From Methylobrevis albus (GTDB lineage Bacteria > Pseudomonadota > Alphaproteobacteria > Rhizobiales > Pleomorphomonadaceae): 64,000 bases of DNA. Under the pieces are notes generated by a model. The model made no database searches and was not told the DNA's origin. It saw only the letters and a list, made by a program, of their open reading frames with translations. Positions 25,053-34,073 of this stretch are shown here, in pieces (position 1 is the first letter of the stretch; each line of letters begins with the position of its first letter). A program made the translations under genes and the position numbers. The stretch covers positions 38,904-102,903 of the forward strand of contig NZ_JADZLT010000039.1 in the NCBI RefSeq assembly GCF_015904235.1, given 5' to 3'.

Positions 25053-27005
25053 ATGCTTTTTTCGACGGATAAGCTCGGCGTCGTCCGCAGGATCCGCTTT
25101 GCGGCGCTGGAAAAGAAGCGGCTGCAGTTGCTCGCCGCGCACGACAGCCGCGCCCCGAAGGACGACGAGCTGTTCGGCTTCGTCACCGCCTACCGCGACC
25201 TGCTCGAGGTGACCTCTCCCCCCGCGACGCGGGTGAAGTTCGGCCTGTTCGAGCTCTACGAGGCGCTCGGCGATCCGATCGCCGCGCTGACACTCGCCGC
25301 CGAGATCGCCGAGACGGGCTCCGCCTCCAACATCCGCCGCGCCGCGAGTTATGCGAGCCGGGTGGTGACGCGCCTCGGCAAGAAGGAACACACCCGCCGC
25401 TACAAGGGCGACAAGGCCGCGAAGACCGAGGTGCTGCTGCTGTGCGACCGCATCGTCGCCAGGGCGCCGGACGGGTTCGAGAAGCAGCGGCTGGAGCTCT
25501 TCCTGCAGATCAGCCGCAAGCAGTTCCTGCGCGCGGTGGAGACCGCCGGCGCGCTCGGCCGGATGAAGAAGTCCGGCGTCACCGATTTCATCCGCCTCGT
25601 CGACCAGCTCGTCGAGCGCACCGACCTCGACCGCCTGCTGCCGACGATCGCGCGCGAGCTCACCGCGACGCGTCCGGCGATCGAGGCGGCGGGCAAGCGC
25701 AACTTCCTGCTCGGCCTGCGCACCCGCTTTCGCGACGAGCCGGACGTGCTCGCCGCGCTCGACCTCGCGCCGCTCGACGCCGGGTCGGTGGCGGCCGAAC
25801 TCGCCGCGCTGGAGCGCGGCGCGATCGAGACGTTCATCAGCCGGCGCGAGATCCTGATCGGCGGTGGCGACAGCGCCGAGGCGATCAAGATGGCGGGCCT
25901 CGTCGAATACCGCCGCCGCCTCGGCGGCGTGACGATCGGCGCGGCGCAGCCCGAGCAGAAGTATCTCGTGCTGATGTCCAACGCGCTGAAGTTCTGGGAT
26001 GACGCCGGCTTTCGCACCGAGGTGCTCGCCGACATCGAGCGGCTGATCGGCCGCCGCCGCGACGAGAACGCCAGCATGACGCTGGGCTCGGTCCATCTGC
26101 TGCGCGGCGATTTCGACAAGGCGGAGAAGCTGTTCGAGGACGTCGCCCGCCGCAGCAAGGTGATCGCGAAGTCCGGTGCGTCGAGCTTCGTCGCCGACAT
26201 GGACCGCTATCAGGTCAGCGACGCGCTGGGCGCGGTCGACGTTGATTTCGGATCGACGGCGAAGGCCGAGGCGGCGTTCGTCGCCTGCGCCGACGTGCGC
26301 TATTTCCGCCGCTACGGCCCGTCCTACCTCGCGTCGCTGCGCGAGACCGGCTCGCGCACCCGCGCCCACCTCCACGTCGCCGGCGCGCCGGACGAGGCCT
26401 GGGCGGCGATCCGCGACATCGGCGCGGGGGCGGACAACGTCTCGTTCTCGGTGGAGACGCCGCCGCTGGCGCTGCCGGCCTATTATGCCAGCATGCGGTT
26501 CCTGCGCGCCCCGGTGCTGCTCGACCATGTCGCCGACCGCGTCGTGCTCACCGACATCGACGTGCACTTCCGTTCCAACCCGGACGGTTTCGCCGCCAAT
26601 CCGGCCTTCGCTGCCGCCGACATCGGCCTGCGGATGTACGACAAGATTCGCGTCGTGCGGGAAGCGAGCGCGGCGCGGCGCACCGTCTGCCGCTATCCGC
26701 GCACCTATGGCTGGAACCAGATCAACGCCGCCTGCGTGGTGCTGATCGGCTCCGAGCGCGGCCGCCATGCGGCGACGATGGCCTCCCGCGACATGGCGCA
26801 ACACCTGCAGCGCGTCGTCGATCGCGGCATCAATGCGTGGTGGGTCGACCAGAACGCGCTGTTCTACACCTATCGCCGGCTGGCGGCGGACGGCGTGACA
26901 CGATTTGCCAACATCGAGGATCTCGGCATGCCGTACGGGTCGTTCGACTATTCGGACGCCTATGTCCTCGGCGGCCAGAGCCCGCTGTTCACGCACCAGG
27001 GCTGA
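25053..27005 (+). CDS. Unrecognised 650-aa protein: helical N-terminal half, glycosyltransferase-like C-terminal half
   Basis: I do not recognise a named family. Residues about 1-400 look all-helical and repeat-like, with TPR-like spacing (for example LRGDFDKAEKLFEDVARRSK). The last 230 residues have a GT-A glycosyltransferase flavour: a first strand FVACADVRYFRRY, a VVLTDIDVHFRSN segment around residue 500 with Asp-x-Asp, then WNQINAACVVLIGSERG and WWVDQNALFYTYRRL, a pattern seen in nucleotide-sugar transferases where an acidic residue lies beside the sugar. No signal peptide or membrane helix. The ATG at 25053 has only a weak ribosome-binding site. It stands alone, with no polysaccharide genes next to it. 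Confidence 0.7.
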   Translation: MLFSTDKLGVVRRIRFAALEKKRLQLLAAHDSRAPKDDELFGFVTAYRDLLEVTSPPATRVKFGLFELYEALGDPIAALTLAAEIAETGSASNIRRAASYASRVVTRLGKKEHTRRYKGDKAAKTEVLLLCDRIVARAPDGFEKQRLELFLQISRKQFLRAVETAGALGRMKKSGVTDFIRLVDQLVERTDLDRLLPTIARELTATRPAIEAAGKRNFLLGLRTRFRDEPDVLAALDLAPLDAGSVAAELAALERGAIETFISRREILIGGGDSAEAIKMAGLVEYRRRLGGVTIGAAQPEQKYLVLMSNALKFWDDAGFRTEVLADIERLIGRRRDENASMTLGSVHLLRGDFDKAEKLFEDVARRSKVIAKSGASSFVADMDRYQVSDALGAVDVDFGSTAKAEAAFVACADVRYFRRYGPSYLASLRETGSRTRAHLHVAGAPDEAWAAIRDIGAGADNVSFSVETPPLALPAYYASMRFLRAPVLLDHVADRVVLTDIDVHFRSNPDGFAANPAFAAADIGLRMYDKIRVVREASAARRTVCRYPRTYGWNQINAACVVLIGSERGRHAATMASRDMAQHLQRVVDRGINAWWVDQNALFYTYRRLAADGVTRFANIEDLGMPYGSFDYSDAYVLGGQSPLFTHQG

Positions 27006-27587
27006 GCGCCCGGCCCGGCAGGTTGAGCCTGCTTCCTCGCGCACGACGCGACGCAACGCCGCCGGATCAACAAAGGCGGCGCGACGATTCTCCAAGATCG
27101 CGACCCACTCCGTCGAACCGGCTCTAAAACGCCCGAAACCGGCGCTCAGCATCAGCCTGGAATAGGGCCATCGTTGCTCCCGAAGAGGCCAAGGCAGTTT
27201 TCAGGCTTGCCGCATCGACATTCCGGTTGAAAATGGAGCCGACCCGCGCCGCCATCAGAGAAGACGCGCGATTTCGGCGAATTGACCGAGTGTCATGGCG
27301 CGCTCAATCGTAAGTCTCACGGCGTTTCTGGTTTCAACTGGATGGTACTTCGATGGTTTCGGCGTGTCGATGCTGCGGCGCACCCTGATGCGAAGTAGTC
27401 GGGACGCAAATTCCACCGGTCTCCGGTCTGGTGCCGGGTCGCCGTCTTGCCGTGACGCGCAAGCCGCGCGCAACGCCTCCATCGACCTTCATTTTACCTT
27501 GAAAAAAACGGAGCACTGAACAAAACCGGCATTGCGCTGCTTCCAGACTCGTGCTGATTTATTGCGGTTGATGTAGGAGAATTTATT
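27006..27587. other. 582-bp gap, partly lower in GC
   Basis: From about 27160 base composition shifts to lower GC than the neighbours. Two short overlapping frames exist (27295-27519 plus, 27255-27482 minus), neither with a recognisable domain or good start. It may be a decayed acquired segment. Confidence 0.45.
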
Positions 27588-27911
27588 ATGAAGCTTCAAA
27601 CCATTGTTCTGGTCAGTACACTTGCTCTCGCGGGCTGCAATACTTCCGACGCCTCAAAGCAAGGCGAGCGCCCTGCTACCAAGGCGGAGATCGAAAAGAT
27701 CGCGGTCGGGCGAACGGTAAGCAATGCGATGTTCTATGGGGCGGACGGAAGTTACAACTACAAGGGCGGTAGTCCCGGAAAATACCGCATTTCTGAAGGC
27801 TCGATCTGTGTCAACTTCGATGACGGTAAATCCCGCTGCGACAAGATCGTGACAGACGGCAGTGGATATTTTCTGATCAATAGCCGTGGCCAGCGCTTCC
27901 CCTTCGGCTGA
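27588..27911 (+). CDS. Small secreted lipoprotein, hypothetical
   Basis: 107 residues. A short signal peptide ends in a clear lipobox (LALAGC, Cys19), so the mature protein should be a lipoprotein. The rest contains AEIEKIAVGRTVSNAMFYG, a glycine/tyrosine-rich loop, and ISEGSICVNFDDGKSRCDKIVTDGSGYFLIN with two cysteines that could form a disulfide. The layout recalls small rhizobial periplasmic proteins that sense or bind ligands, but I cannot assign a family. A good GGAG ribosome-binding site precedes the ATG. Codon use is less GC-rich than in the flanking genes, suggesting acquisition. Confidence 0.8.
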   Translation: MKLQTIVLVSTLALAGCNTSDASKQGERPATKAEIEKIAVGRTVSNAMFYGADGSYNYKGGSPGKYRISEGSICVNFDDGKSRCDKIVTDGSGYFLINSRGQRFPFG

Positions 27912-27917
27912 TCGCCG

Positions 27918-27948
27918 GTCGGCTGACGTCCATTGTACGTCAGCCGAC
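27918..27948 (+). terminator. Hairpin after the lipoprotein gene
   Basis: GTCGGCTGACGT (27918-27929) pairs perfectly with ACGTCAGCCGAC (27937-27948) over a seven-base loop, followed by TTCTCC only, so termination may be partial. Confidence 0.65.
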
Positions 27949-28095
27949 TTCTCCAGCTTTGCCGAAGCTGTTTCATCCTGAGAACTTCAGGAACGACCCG
28001 TGTTGGCCTCGAACCGGCCGGTGACGGGTGCGACTGCTTTTCGGGTTTAATCGACAGTTGGTGCGCGGTGTACATCGACCGCGCTCCCAAAGAAA

Positions 28096-28125
28096 AAGGG
28101 CCCAGCGGCGATCCGCTAAGCCCTT
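28096..28125 (-). terminator. Terminator of tRNA-Val
   Basis: On the minus strand AAGGGCTTAGCGG, a four-base loop and CCGCTGGGCCC, followed by TTTTTC. It lies directly downstream of the tRNA. Confidence 0.75.
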
Positions 28126-28133
28126 GTTTCGAA

Positions 28134-28208
28134 TGGTGGGCGCGACAGGGATTGAACCTGTGACCCTTCGCGTGTGAAGCGAATGCTCTCCCGCTGAGCT
28201 ACGCGCCC
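28134..28208 (-). tRNA. tRNA-Val(CAC)
   Basis: Complete cloverleaf on the minus strand: acceptor GGGCGCG/CGCGCCC, D arm GCTC...GAGC, anticodon arm TTCGC-TTCACAC-GCGAA with anticodon CAC (reads GTG), T arm ACAGG-TTCAATC-CCTGT. The 3' ACCA is encoded. Confidence 0.96.
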
Positions 28209-28230
28209 GACCTGTTCGTTCGGTGCGGCG

Positions 28231-28259
28231 ATATAAGTGAGCGCCGCCGGGCAAGTCAA
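28231..28259 (-). promoter_or_regulatory. Promoter of tRNA-Val
   Basis: On the minus strand TTGACT (28259-28254), exactly 17 bp, then TTATAT (28236-28231), about 22 bp before the tRNA 5' end. The -35 box overlaps the stop codon of gph. Confidence 0.75.
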
Positions 28260-29011
28260 GCGCCGATCGGGGCTGTTTCGTCTGTCGCCCCGAGGCGGGC
28301 GGCAAGCGCCGGCGGGGCGATCTCCAGCAGGGCCGGCCAGAGGTCGGCGAAGTCGTCGATCACGGCATCGGGGCCGAGGTCGCGCACGGGCGTCGGCGTA
28401 TAGCCGAAGGTGACGCCGACGACGGGGATGCCCGCGGCGCGGGCCGCGTCGATGTCGGCCGCCGAATCTCCCACCATCACGGCCGCCGCCGGATCGCCGC
28501 CGGCGGCCGCGATGGTCAGCAGGATATGGCCGGGCTCGGGCTTCCTGACGTCGAAGCTGTCGCCGCCGCAGACCGCGGCGAAGCGGTCGGTCCAGCCGAT
28601 CGCGGCGAACAGGGCCTCGGCGAGACCGACGCGCTTGTTGGTGCAGACGGCGAGGACGATGCCGGCGGCGGCGAGCCGGTCGAGAGCCGCCTCGACATTC
28701 GGAAACGGCACCGTGCGGTCGGCGACGTTGTCCATGTAGAGCTCGACGAAGCGGAGCGTGAGGCGGTCGAGCCGCTCCTCGTCGTGGGGCACCTCGGCTG
28801 CGGCGAGGGCGGCGGCGACCATGGCGCGGCCGCCGCGGCCGACCGTCACCCGGTGCGGGTCGACCTCGATCGGCGGCAACCCTTCCTCGGCCATCACGCG
28901 GTTGACGGCGCCGATCAGGTCGTGCGCGGTGTCGAGCAGCGTGCCGTCGAGGTCGAACACGACGACGGGGGCGCCGGTGGCGGGTGCGGTTTCGGGATCG
29001 ATCCGGTTCAT
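28256..29011 (-). CDS. gph: Phosphoglycolate phosphatase (HAD superfamily)
   Basis: 251-residue HAD hydrolase. Motif I is VVFDLDGTLLDTAHDL, motif II threonine in AVCTNKR, motif III lysine in DVRKPEPGH, and motif IV MVGDSAADIDAARAAG. The Gph-type helical cap has TVGRGGRAMV. Gph removes the phosphate from 2-phosphoglycolate, formed by DNA repair and oxygenase reactions. ATG 29011 starts MNRIDPETAP; a longer frame upstream is not family-like. It is divergent from rpiA, an arrangement common in rhizobia. Confidence 0.92.
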   Translation of the reverse strand: MNRIDPETAPATGAPVVVFDLDGTLLDTAHDLIGAVNRVMAEEGLPPIEVDPHRVTVGRGGRAMVAAALAAAEVPHDEERLDRLTLRFVELYMDNVADRTVPFPNVEAALDRLAAAGIVLAVCTNKRVGLAEALFAAIGWTDRFAAVCGGDSFDVRKPEPGHILLTIAAAGGDPAAAVMVGDSAADIDAARAAGIPVVGVTFGYTPTPVRDLGPDAVIDDFADLWPALLEIAPPALAARLGATDETAPIGA

Positions 29012-29165
29012 CAGCGTTCGATAGCCGCCGCCCGGCATCGCCGCAAGCCGCGATCGGGCTCGCGGTGCTTGACCGCGCGGGGCGGCGTGCTAATCACGCC
29101 GCTTGTCCCGTGGTCCCGGCGATGACGGGCCGGACCGTTTCGTGACAGGCAGGGAGACGACGCGC

Positions 29166-29873
29166 ATGACCACGGCGGACGCGCTGAAGCGCGAGGCGGC
29201 GGCTGCGGCGCTGGAGATGGTCGCGAACGGCATGCGGCTCGGTCTCGGCACCGGATCGACGGCATCCTGGTTCGTGCGGCTGCTCGCCGAGCGGGTCGCG
29301 GCCGGGCTCGAAGTCGTCGGCGTGCCGACGTCCGAGGCGACGGCGGCGCTGGCGCGCGAACTCGGCGTGCCGCTGACGACGCTCGACGACGTCGACGGGC
29401 TCGACCTCACGGTCGACGGCGCCGACGAGTTCGACGGCGAACTCAACCTCGTCAAGGGTGGCGGCGGAGCCTTGCTGCGCGAGAAGATCGTCGCGGCCGA
29501 CAGCGCGCGGATGGTGGTGATCACCGACGAGAGCAAGCGCGTCGAATGGCTCGGCGCCTTTCCGCTGCCGATCGAAGTGGTGACCTTCGGGACGGGTGCG
29601 ACGCTCCGGGCGATCCGCGCCGCGGCGGCGGGGCTGGACCTCTCGGGCTCGCTGGCGTTCCGGATGGACAGCAATGGCAACCGCCGCGTCACCGACCAGG
29701 GCAACTGGATCGTCGATGCATCATTTCGCCAGATTTCAGCCCCAAAAGCCCTCGCATCGGCGCTTTCCGCCATCCCTGGCGTCGTCGAGCACGGCCTTTT
29801 CATCGATCTCGCCTCCACCGTCATTATCGCCGGGCGGACCGGCGTCGAACGGATCGACCGCCCGAGCCTTTGA
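29166..29873 (+). CDS. rpiA: Ribose-5-phosphate isomerase A
   Basis: 235-residue RpiA. Conserved blocks: [45 protein letters not shown] (catalytic Asp region), [16 protein letters not shown], and the C-terminal GNWIVDASF and [15 protein letters not shown]. It interconverts ribose-5-phosphate and ribulose-5-phosphate in the pentose phosphate pathway. ATG 29166 fits the family start. The downstream DUF2059 gene follows by 19 bp, so they are likely cotranscribed. Confidence 0.96.
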   Translation: MTTADALKREAAAAALEMVANGMRLGLGTGSTASWFVRLLAERVAAGLEVVGVPTSEATAALARELGVPLTTLDDVDGLDLTVDGADEFDGELNLVKGGGGALLREKIVAADSARMVVITDESKRVEWLGAFPLPIEVVTFGTGATLRAIRAAAAGLDLSGSLAFRMDSNGNRRVTDQGNWIVDASFRQISAPKALASALSAIPGVVEHGLFIDLASTVIIAGRTGVERIDRPSL

Positions 29874-29892
29874 ATTCATCCGGAGATTTCTG

Positions 29893-30396
29893 ATGATCCG
29901 TAGCCGATACTTCCTTGGCCCCGTCGCCGGCCTGCTGCTCGCGGCGGCGTTCGCCCTGCCGGTGCAGGCGCAGGAGTTCACGCCCTCGCACATCGCCGCC
30001 GCGCGGAACGCGATCGACGCGGCACACGCCTCCGAACAGTTCGACCGGATCCTGCCGGTGCTCGCCGACCAGGCGAAGGCGCTGTTCCAGCGCTCGAACC
30101 CGTCGGCGGTGTCGGACATCGACGCGGTGGTGAACGAGGTGGCGCTGAAGCTCGCCAGCCGCCGCCCCGAACTCGACCGCCAGCTCGAGCGGCTCTGGGC
30201 GGCCCGGCTGACGGAAGAAGAACTCAACGGCATCACCGCGTTCTACACCTCGCCGGTCGGCCAGAAGTTCGGCCAGCTGATGCCGGCGATCGTGCAGGAC
30301 AGCGTGCGCGCCGCCACGACCTGGCGCGAGGCGCTCTCGACCGAGATCGTCACGCTCTCCCGCGAAGAACTGCTGAAGCGCGGCCACACCTTCTGA
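29893..30396 (+). CDS. DUF2059 family exported protein
   Basis: 167-residue periplasmic protein: signal peptide residues 1-26 (LLLAAAFALPVQAQ), then a helical DUF2059 domain with LWAARLTEEELNGITAFYTSPVGQKFGQLMP and a C-terminal LSREELLKRGHTF. Function not established. In Rhizobiales it is regularly found between rpiA and gor, as here. The gap to rpiA is 19 bp and to gor 75 bp. Confidence 0.88.
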   Translation: MIRSRYFLGPVAGLLLAAAFALPVQAQEFTPSHIAAARNAIDAAHASEQFDRILPVLADQAKALFQRSNPSAVSDIDAVVNEVALKLASRRPELDRQLERLWAARLTEEELNGITAFYTSPVGQKFGQLMPAIVQDSVRAATTWREALSTEIVTLSREELLKRGHTF

Positions 30397-30471
30397 GGCC
30401 GCACGGCGAGCGCGCCAGCCGCCGGATGGCTTGCGCCCGTCAGATCCGAACCGGCACGGGGGCGCCGGGGC

Positions 30472-31848
30472 ATGACCACGTACGACTATGATCTCTTCGT
30501 CATCGGCGGCGGCTCGGGCGGTGTCCGGGCCGCGCGGATCGCGGCGGGCTATGGCGCGCGCGTCGCGGTCGCCGAGGAATACCGCGTCGGCGGCACCTGC
30601 GTGATTCGCGGCTGCGTGCCGAAGAAGCTGCTCGTCTACGCCGCCCGCTTCACCGACGCCTTCGAGGACGCCGCCGGCTTCGGCTGGACGGTGCCGGCAC
30701 CGTCGTTCGACTGGGCGAGCCTGATCGCCGCGAAGGACCGCGAGATCGACCGCCTCGAGGGCGCCTACCGCGGCAACCTCGGGCGGGCCGGCGTGGAGAT
30801 CATCCCGTCGCGGGCCGAGTTCGTCGACGCGCACACGATCCGGCTGCTCGCCGGCGACCGCACCGTGACGGCCGAGCGGGTGCTGATCGCGACCGGAGCG
30901 CGGCCCTATGTGCCGACGTTCCCGGGCGCCGAGCACGTCATCACCTCGAACGAGGTCTTCGACCTCAAGGCGTTGCCGAAGCGCGTCGTCATCATCGGCG
31001 GCGGCTACATCGCCGTCGAGTTCGCCGGCATCTTCGCCGGGCTCGGCTCCGAGACGACGCTGCTCTACCGTGGCGCGCAGATCCTGCGCGGCTTCGACGC
31101 CGAACTCGCCGCGGCGCTCACCGACGAGATGGGCGCGCGCGGCGTGCGCATCCATACCCACGCCGACGTGCAGGCGGTGCAGCGGGAGGCGGACGGCCTG
31201 GTGGTCGTCACCACCAGCGGCGAGCGAATCGGCGCCGACGTGGTGCTGGCCGCGACCGGCCGCATTCCGAATACCGACGACCTCGGTCTCGAGGCGGCCG
31301 GTGTCGCCGTGGACGGGGTCGGGGCGGTGATCGTCGACGCGCATTCGCAGAGCACGGTCGAAACGATCCACGCCGTCGGCGACGTCACCAACCGCGTCAA
31401 CCTGACCCCGGTCGCGATCCGCGAGGGCCATGCCTTCGCCGACACGGTGTTCGGCAAGCGCGACGTAATCGTCGACCACCGGCTGATCCCGACGGCGGTG
31501 TTCTCGACCCCCGAGCTCGGCACGATCGGCCTGACCCAGGAGCAGGCGGTGGCGGCCCACGCGGCCGTCGATGTCTACCGCGCGAAGTTCCGCCCGATGC
31601 GCAACACGCTGGCCGGCCGCGACGAGCGGGTGCTGATGAAGATCCTTGTCGATGCGGAGACCGACCTTGTGCTCGGCGTGCATGTGCTCGGGCCGGAGGC
31701 CGGCGAGATGATCCAGCTCATCGGCATCGCCGTCGGCATGGGCGCGACCAAGGCGGACTTCGACCGCACGATGGCGGTGCATCCGACCGCGGCGGAAGAA
31801 CTCGTCACCATGCGCACGCCGAGCGAGCGGCTGCGCCGCGAGGCCTGA
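30472..31848 (+). CDS. gor: Glutathione-disulfide reductase
   Basis: 458-residue FAD-dependent disulfide reductase. FAD-binding GGGSGGVRAARIAAGYGA, redox-active disulfide GGTCVIRGCVPKKLL (Cys43, Cys48), NADPH-binding IGGGYIAVEFAGIFAGLG, and the C-terminal VHPTAAEELVTMR with the catalytic His-Glu pair. It regenerates reduced glutathione with NADPH in the cytoplasm. Placement after rpiA, which feeds the NADPH-producing pentose pathway, follows the usual rhizobial order. Confidence 0.95.
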   Translation: MTTYDYDLFVIGGGSGGVRAARIAAGYGARVAVAEEYRVGGTCVIRGCVPKKLLVYAARFTDAFEDAAGFGWTVPAPSFDWASLIAAKDREIDRLEGAYRGNLGRAGVEIIPSRAEFVDAHTIRLLAGDRTVTAERVLIATGARPYVPTFPGAEHVITSNEVFDLKALPKRVVIIGGGYIAVEFAGIFAGLGSETTLLYRGAQILRGFDAELAAALTDEMGARGVRIHTHADVQAVQREADGLVVVTTSGERIGADVVLAATGRIPNTDDLGLEAAGVAVDGVGAVIVDAHSQSTVETIHAVGDVTNRVNLTPVAIREGHAFADTVFGKRDVIVDHRLIPTAVFSTPELGTIGLTQEQAVAAHAAVDVYRAKFRPMRNTLAGRDERVLMKILVDAETDLVLGVHVLGPEAGEMIQLIGIAVGMGATKADFDRTMAVHPTAAEELVTMRTPSERLRREA

Positions 31849-31954
31849 AACGCGGGCTGTCGCCGCGCCTCGACCGTCTCTGGGGCGACGGCCCTGTGGA
31901 CGGCGGCGCGTGACCCCTTTGACGGCGGCGCCGATCCGCGCCATCTGGTCCGCG

Positions 31955-32389
31955 ATGACGTTGCATCTGATCAAGCTCTGTGTCGGCGCCGACTCGGTCG
32001 AGGACCTCCAGGCCTGGGTCGACGAGCGCATGGCGGTGCGCCGGCGCACCGGCCGGCCGGAAGAGCAGATCCACACCACCCGCATGATGCCGAAGCGCGC
32101 CGCCGAGATCCTCGACGGCGGGTCGCTCTACTGGGTGATCAAGGGCGGCGTGCAGGTGCGCCAGCGCCTGCTCGACATCCGCCCCGTCACCGGCGACGAC
32201 GGCATCTCGCGCTGCGACCTGGTGCTGGAGCCGGTCCTGACGCTGACCGCCATCCAGCCGAAGCGCCCGTTCCAGGGCTGGCGCTACTACGAGCCGAAGG
32301 ACGCGCCGCGGGACCTCGAGCTGCGCGGCGACGGCGAGGAGATGCCGCCGGAGATGCGCAAGGCGCTCGGCGATCTCGGGCTGCTCTGA
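31955..32389 (+). CDS. DUF1489 protein
   Basis: 144 residues matching DUF1489: MTLHLIKLCVGADSVEDLQ, then HTTRMMPKRAAEILDGGSLYWVIKGGVQVRQRLLDI, and KRPFQGWRYYEPKDAPRDL near the C-terminus. Widespread in Alphaproteobacteria, of unknown function. I chose the ATG at 31955, since the family begins at the LHLIKLCVG block; an in-frame start at 31910 adds a non-conserved stretch. Confidence 0.88.
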   Translation: MTLHLIKLCVGADSVEDLQAWVDERMAVRRRTGRPEEQIHTTRMMPKRAAEILDGGSLYWVIKGGVQVRQRLLDIRPVTGDDGISRCDLVLEPVLTLTAIQPKRPFQGWRYYEPKDAPRDLELRGDGEEMPPEMRKALGDLGLL

Positions 32390-32455
32390 TCTCGCAAGCC
32401 GGATCCCCGTTCCCCATCTGAGGCTTGCCGCGTGCAAACCTACCGCGCCGCAAGG

Positions 32456-32484
32456 TGGTCAAGCCGCCGTGCGATGTGTATAAG
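32456..32484 (+). promoter_or_regulatory. Candidate promoter of the DAHP synthase gene
   Basis: TGGTCA (32456-32461), a 17-bp spacer and TATAAG (32479-32484), about 78 bp before the start codon. Confidence 0.45.
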
Positions 32485-32561
32485 CGCCTTCTTCGCGGAA
32501 ACTGGAGCCACAAGGCCCACCGGACAGCATCGCCGCGCCGGATGACAGCGAGACCAACACG

Positions 32562-33947
32562 ATGACCACCGCCTGGAAGCCCGACACCTGGAGATCGAAG
32601 CCGATCCAGCAGGTTCCCGACTACCCCGACCTCGCCGAACTCGCGGCCGTCGAGGGCCGCCTCGCGAGCTATCCGCCGCTGGTGTTTGCCGGCGAGGCGC
32701 GCAAGCTCAAGAAGCAGCTCGCGGATGTCGCGGCGGGCCGGGCGTTTCTGCTCCAGGGCGGTGACTGTGCGGAGGCGTTTGCCGAGCACCACGCCGACAA
32801 CATCCGCGATTTCTTCCGCGTCTTCCTGCAGATGGCGGTCGTGCTGACCTATGCGGCAGCGCAGCCGGTGGTGAAGGTCGGCCGCATCGCGGGCCAGTTC
32901 GCCAAGCCGCGCTCGTCGAACATCGAGCGCCAGGGCGAGATCGAGCTGCCGTCGTATCGCGGCGACATCATCAACGGCATCGAGTTCACGCCCGAGGCCC
33001 GCATCCCCGATCCGCGCCGCCAGGAAGACGCGTATCGCCAGTCGGCGGCGACGCTGAACCTGCTTCGCGCCTTCGCGCAGGGCGGCTACGCCAACCTCGA
33101 CAACGTGCACCAGTGGATGCTCGGCTTCGTCAAGGACAGCCCGCAGAGCCACCGCTACCAGGAGCTCGCCGACCGGATCACCCACTCGCTCGCCTTCATG
33201 CGTGCCTGTGGCATCGATCCGGAGAAGGCGCCGGAGCTGCGCTCGACGGACATCTACACCAGCCACGAGGCGCTGCTGCTCGGCTTCGAGCAGGCGATGA
33301 CGCGCGTCGATTCGACGAGCGGCGACTGGTACGCGACGTCGGGCCACATGATCTGGATCGGCGACCGCACCCGCCAGGCCGACCATGCCCACATCGAGTA
33401 CTGCCGCGGCATCAAGAACCCGATCGGCCTGAAGTGCGGCCCGACGCTGGCGCCGGACGACCTGCTCCGCCTGATCGACATCCTCAACCCGGTCAACGAG
33501 CCGGGCCGGCTGACGCTGATCGGCCGCTTCGGCGCCGACAAGGTCTACGACCACATGCCCGCTCTGGTCCGGGCGGTGAAGCGCGAGGGCCGCGAGGTGG
33601 TTTGGTCGTGCGATCCGATGCACGGCAACACGGTGACGATGGGCGGCTACAAGACGCGGCCGTTCGACCGCATCCTGCGCGAGGTCGAGGCGTTCTTCGC
33701 GGTGCACCGCGCCGAGGGCACCCATGCCGGTGGCATCCACATCGAGATGACGGGCAAGAACGTCACCGAATGCACCGGCGGCGCCAAGGCGATCACCGCG
33801 GACGACCTGCACGACCGCTACCACACGCACTGCGACCCGCGGCTCAATGCCGACCAGGCGATCGAACTCGCGTTCCTCGTCGCGGAAAACCTGAACCGCG
33901 AGCGGATCGCGACACCGGCGCGCCAGCCGGTCGCCATCTCGGCCTGA
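32562..33947 (+). CDS. aroG: 3-deoxy-7-phosphoheptulonate synthase, class II
   Basis: 461-residue class II (plant-type) DAHP synthase, which condenses phosphoenolpyruvate with erythrose 4-phosphate, first step of aromatic amino acid synthesis. Conserved blocks: [15 protein letters not shown] (Cys of the metal site), [56 protein letters not shown] and [17 protein letters not shown]. Length is normal. It stands in its own unit with a promoter upstream and a strong terminator downstream. Confidence 0.96.
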   Translation: MTTAWKPDTWRSKPIQQVPDYPDLAELAAVEGRLASYPPLVFAGEARKLKKQLADVAAGRAFLLQGGDCAEAFAEHHADNIRDFFRVFLQMAVVLTYAAAQPVVKVGRIAGQFAKPRSSNIERQGEIELPSYRGDIINGIEFTPEARIPDPRRQEDAYRQSAATLNLLRAFAQGGYANLDNVHQWMLGFVKDSPQSHRYQELADRITHSLAFMRACGIDPEKAPELRSTDIYTSHEALLLGFEQAMTRVDSTSGDWYATSGHMIWIGDRTRQADHAHIEYCRGIKNPIGLKCGPTLAPDDLLRLIDILNPVNEPGRLTLIGRFGADKVYDHMPALVRAVKREGREVVWSCDPMHGNTVTMGGYKTRPFDRILREVEAFFAVHRAEGTHAGGIHIEMTGKNVTECTGGAKAITADDLHDRYHTHCDPRLNADQAIELAFLVAENLNRERIATPARQPVAISA

Positions 33948-33977
33948 GTCCGGGCTCGGGACGCAGCGATACGAACC

Positions 33978-34011
33978 AAAACGCCCTGCCGGTCACCGGC
34001 AGGGCGTTTTT
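33978..34011 (+). terminator. Terminator of the DAHP synthase gene
   Basis: ACGCCCTGCCGGT pairs with ACCGGCAGGGCGT, followed by TTTTT. It is flanked by A-runs on the left and may also serve the convergent EAL gene. Confidence 0.92.
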
Positions 34012-34073
34012 CGTTGCAGGGATGGTGCAGCCGCGACGCCGGCCTTCTTCGGGGCGCGGCTGCGGGCGACCGA

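Noticed and set aside
27255..27482. 75-codon minus frame with a protein-like C-terminus
   Set aside because: Overlaps another short frame, has no good start and matches no family I know; kept only as part of the low-GC patch.
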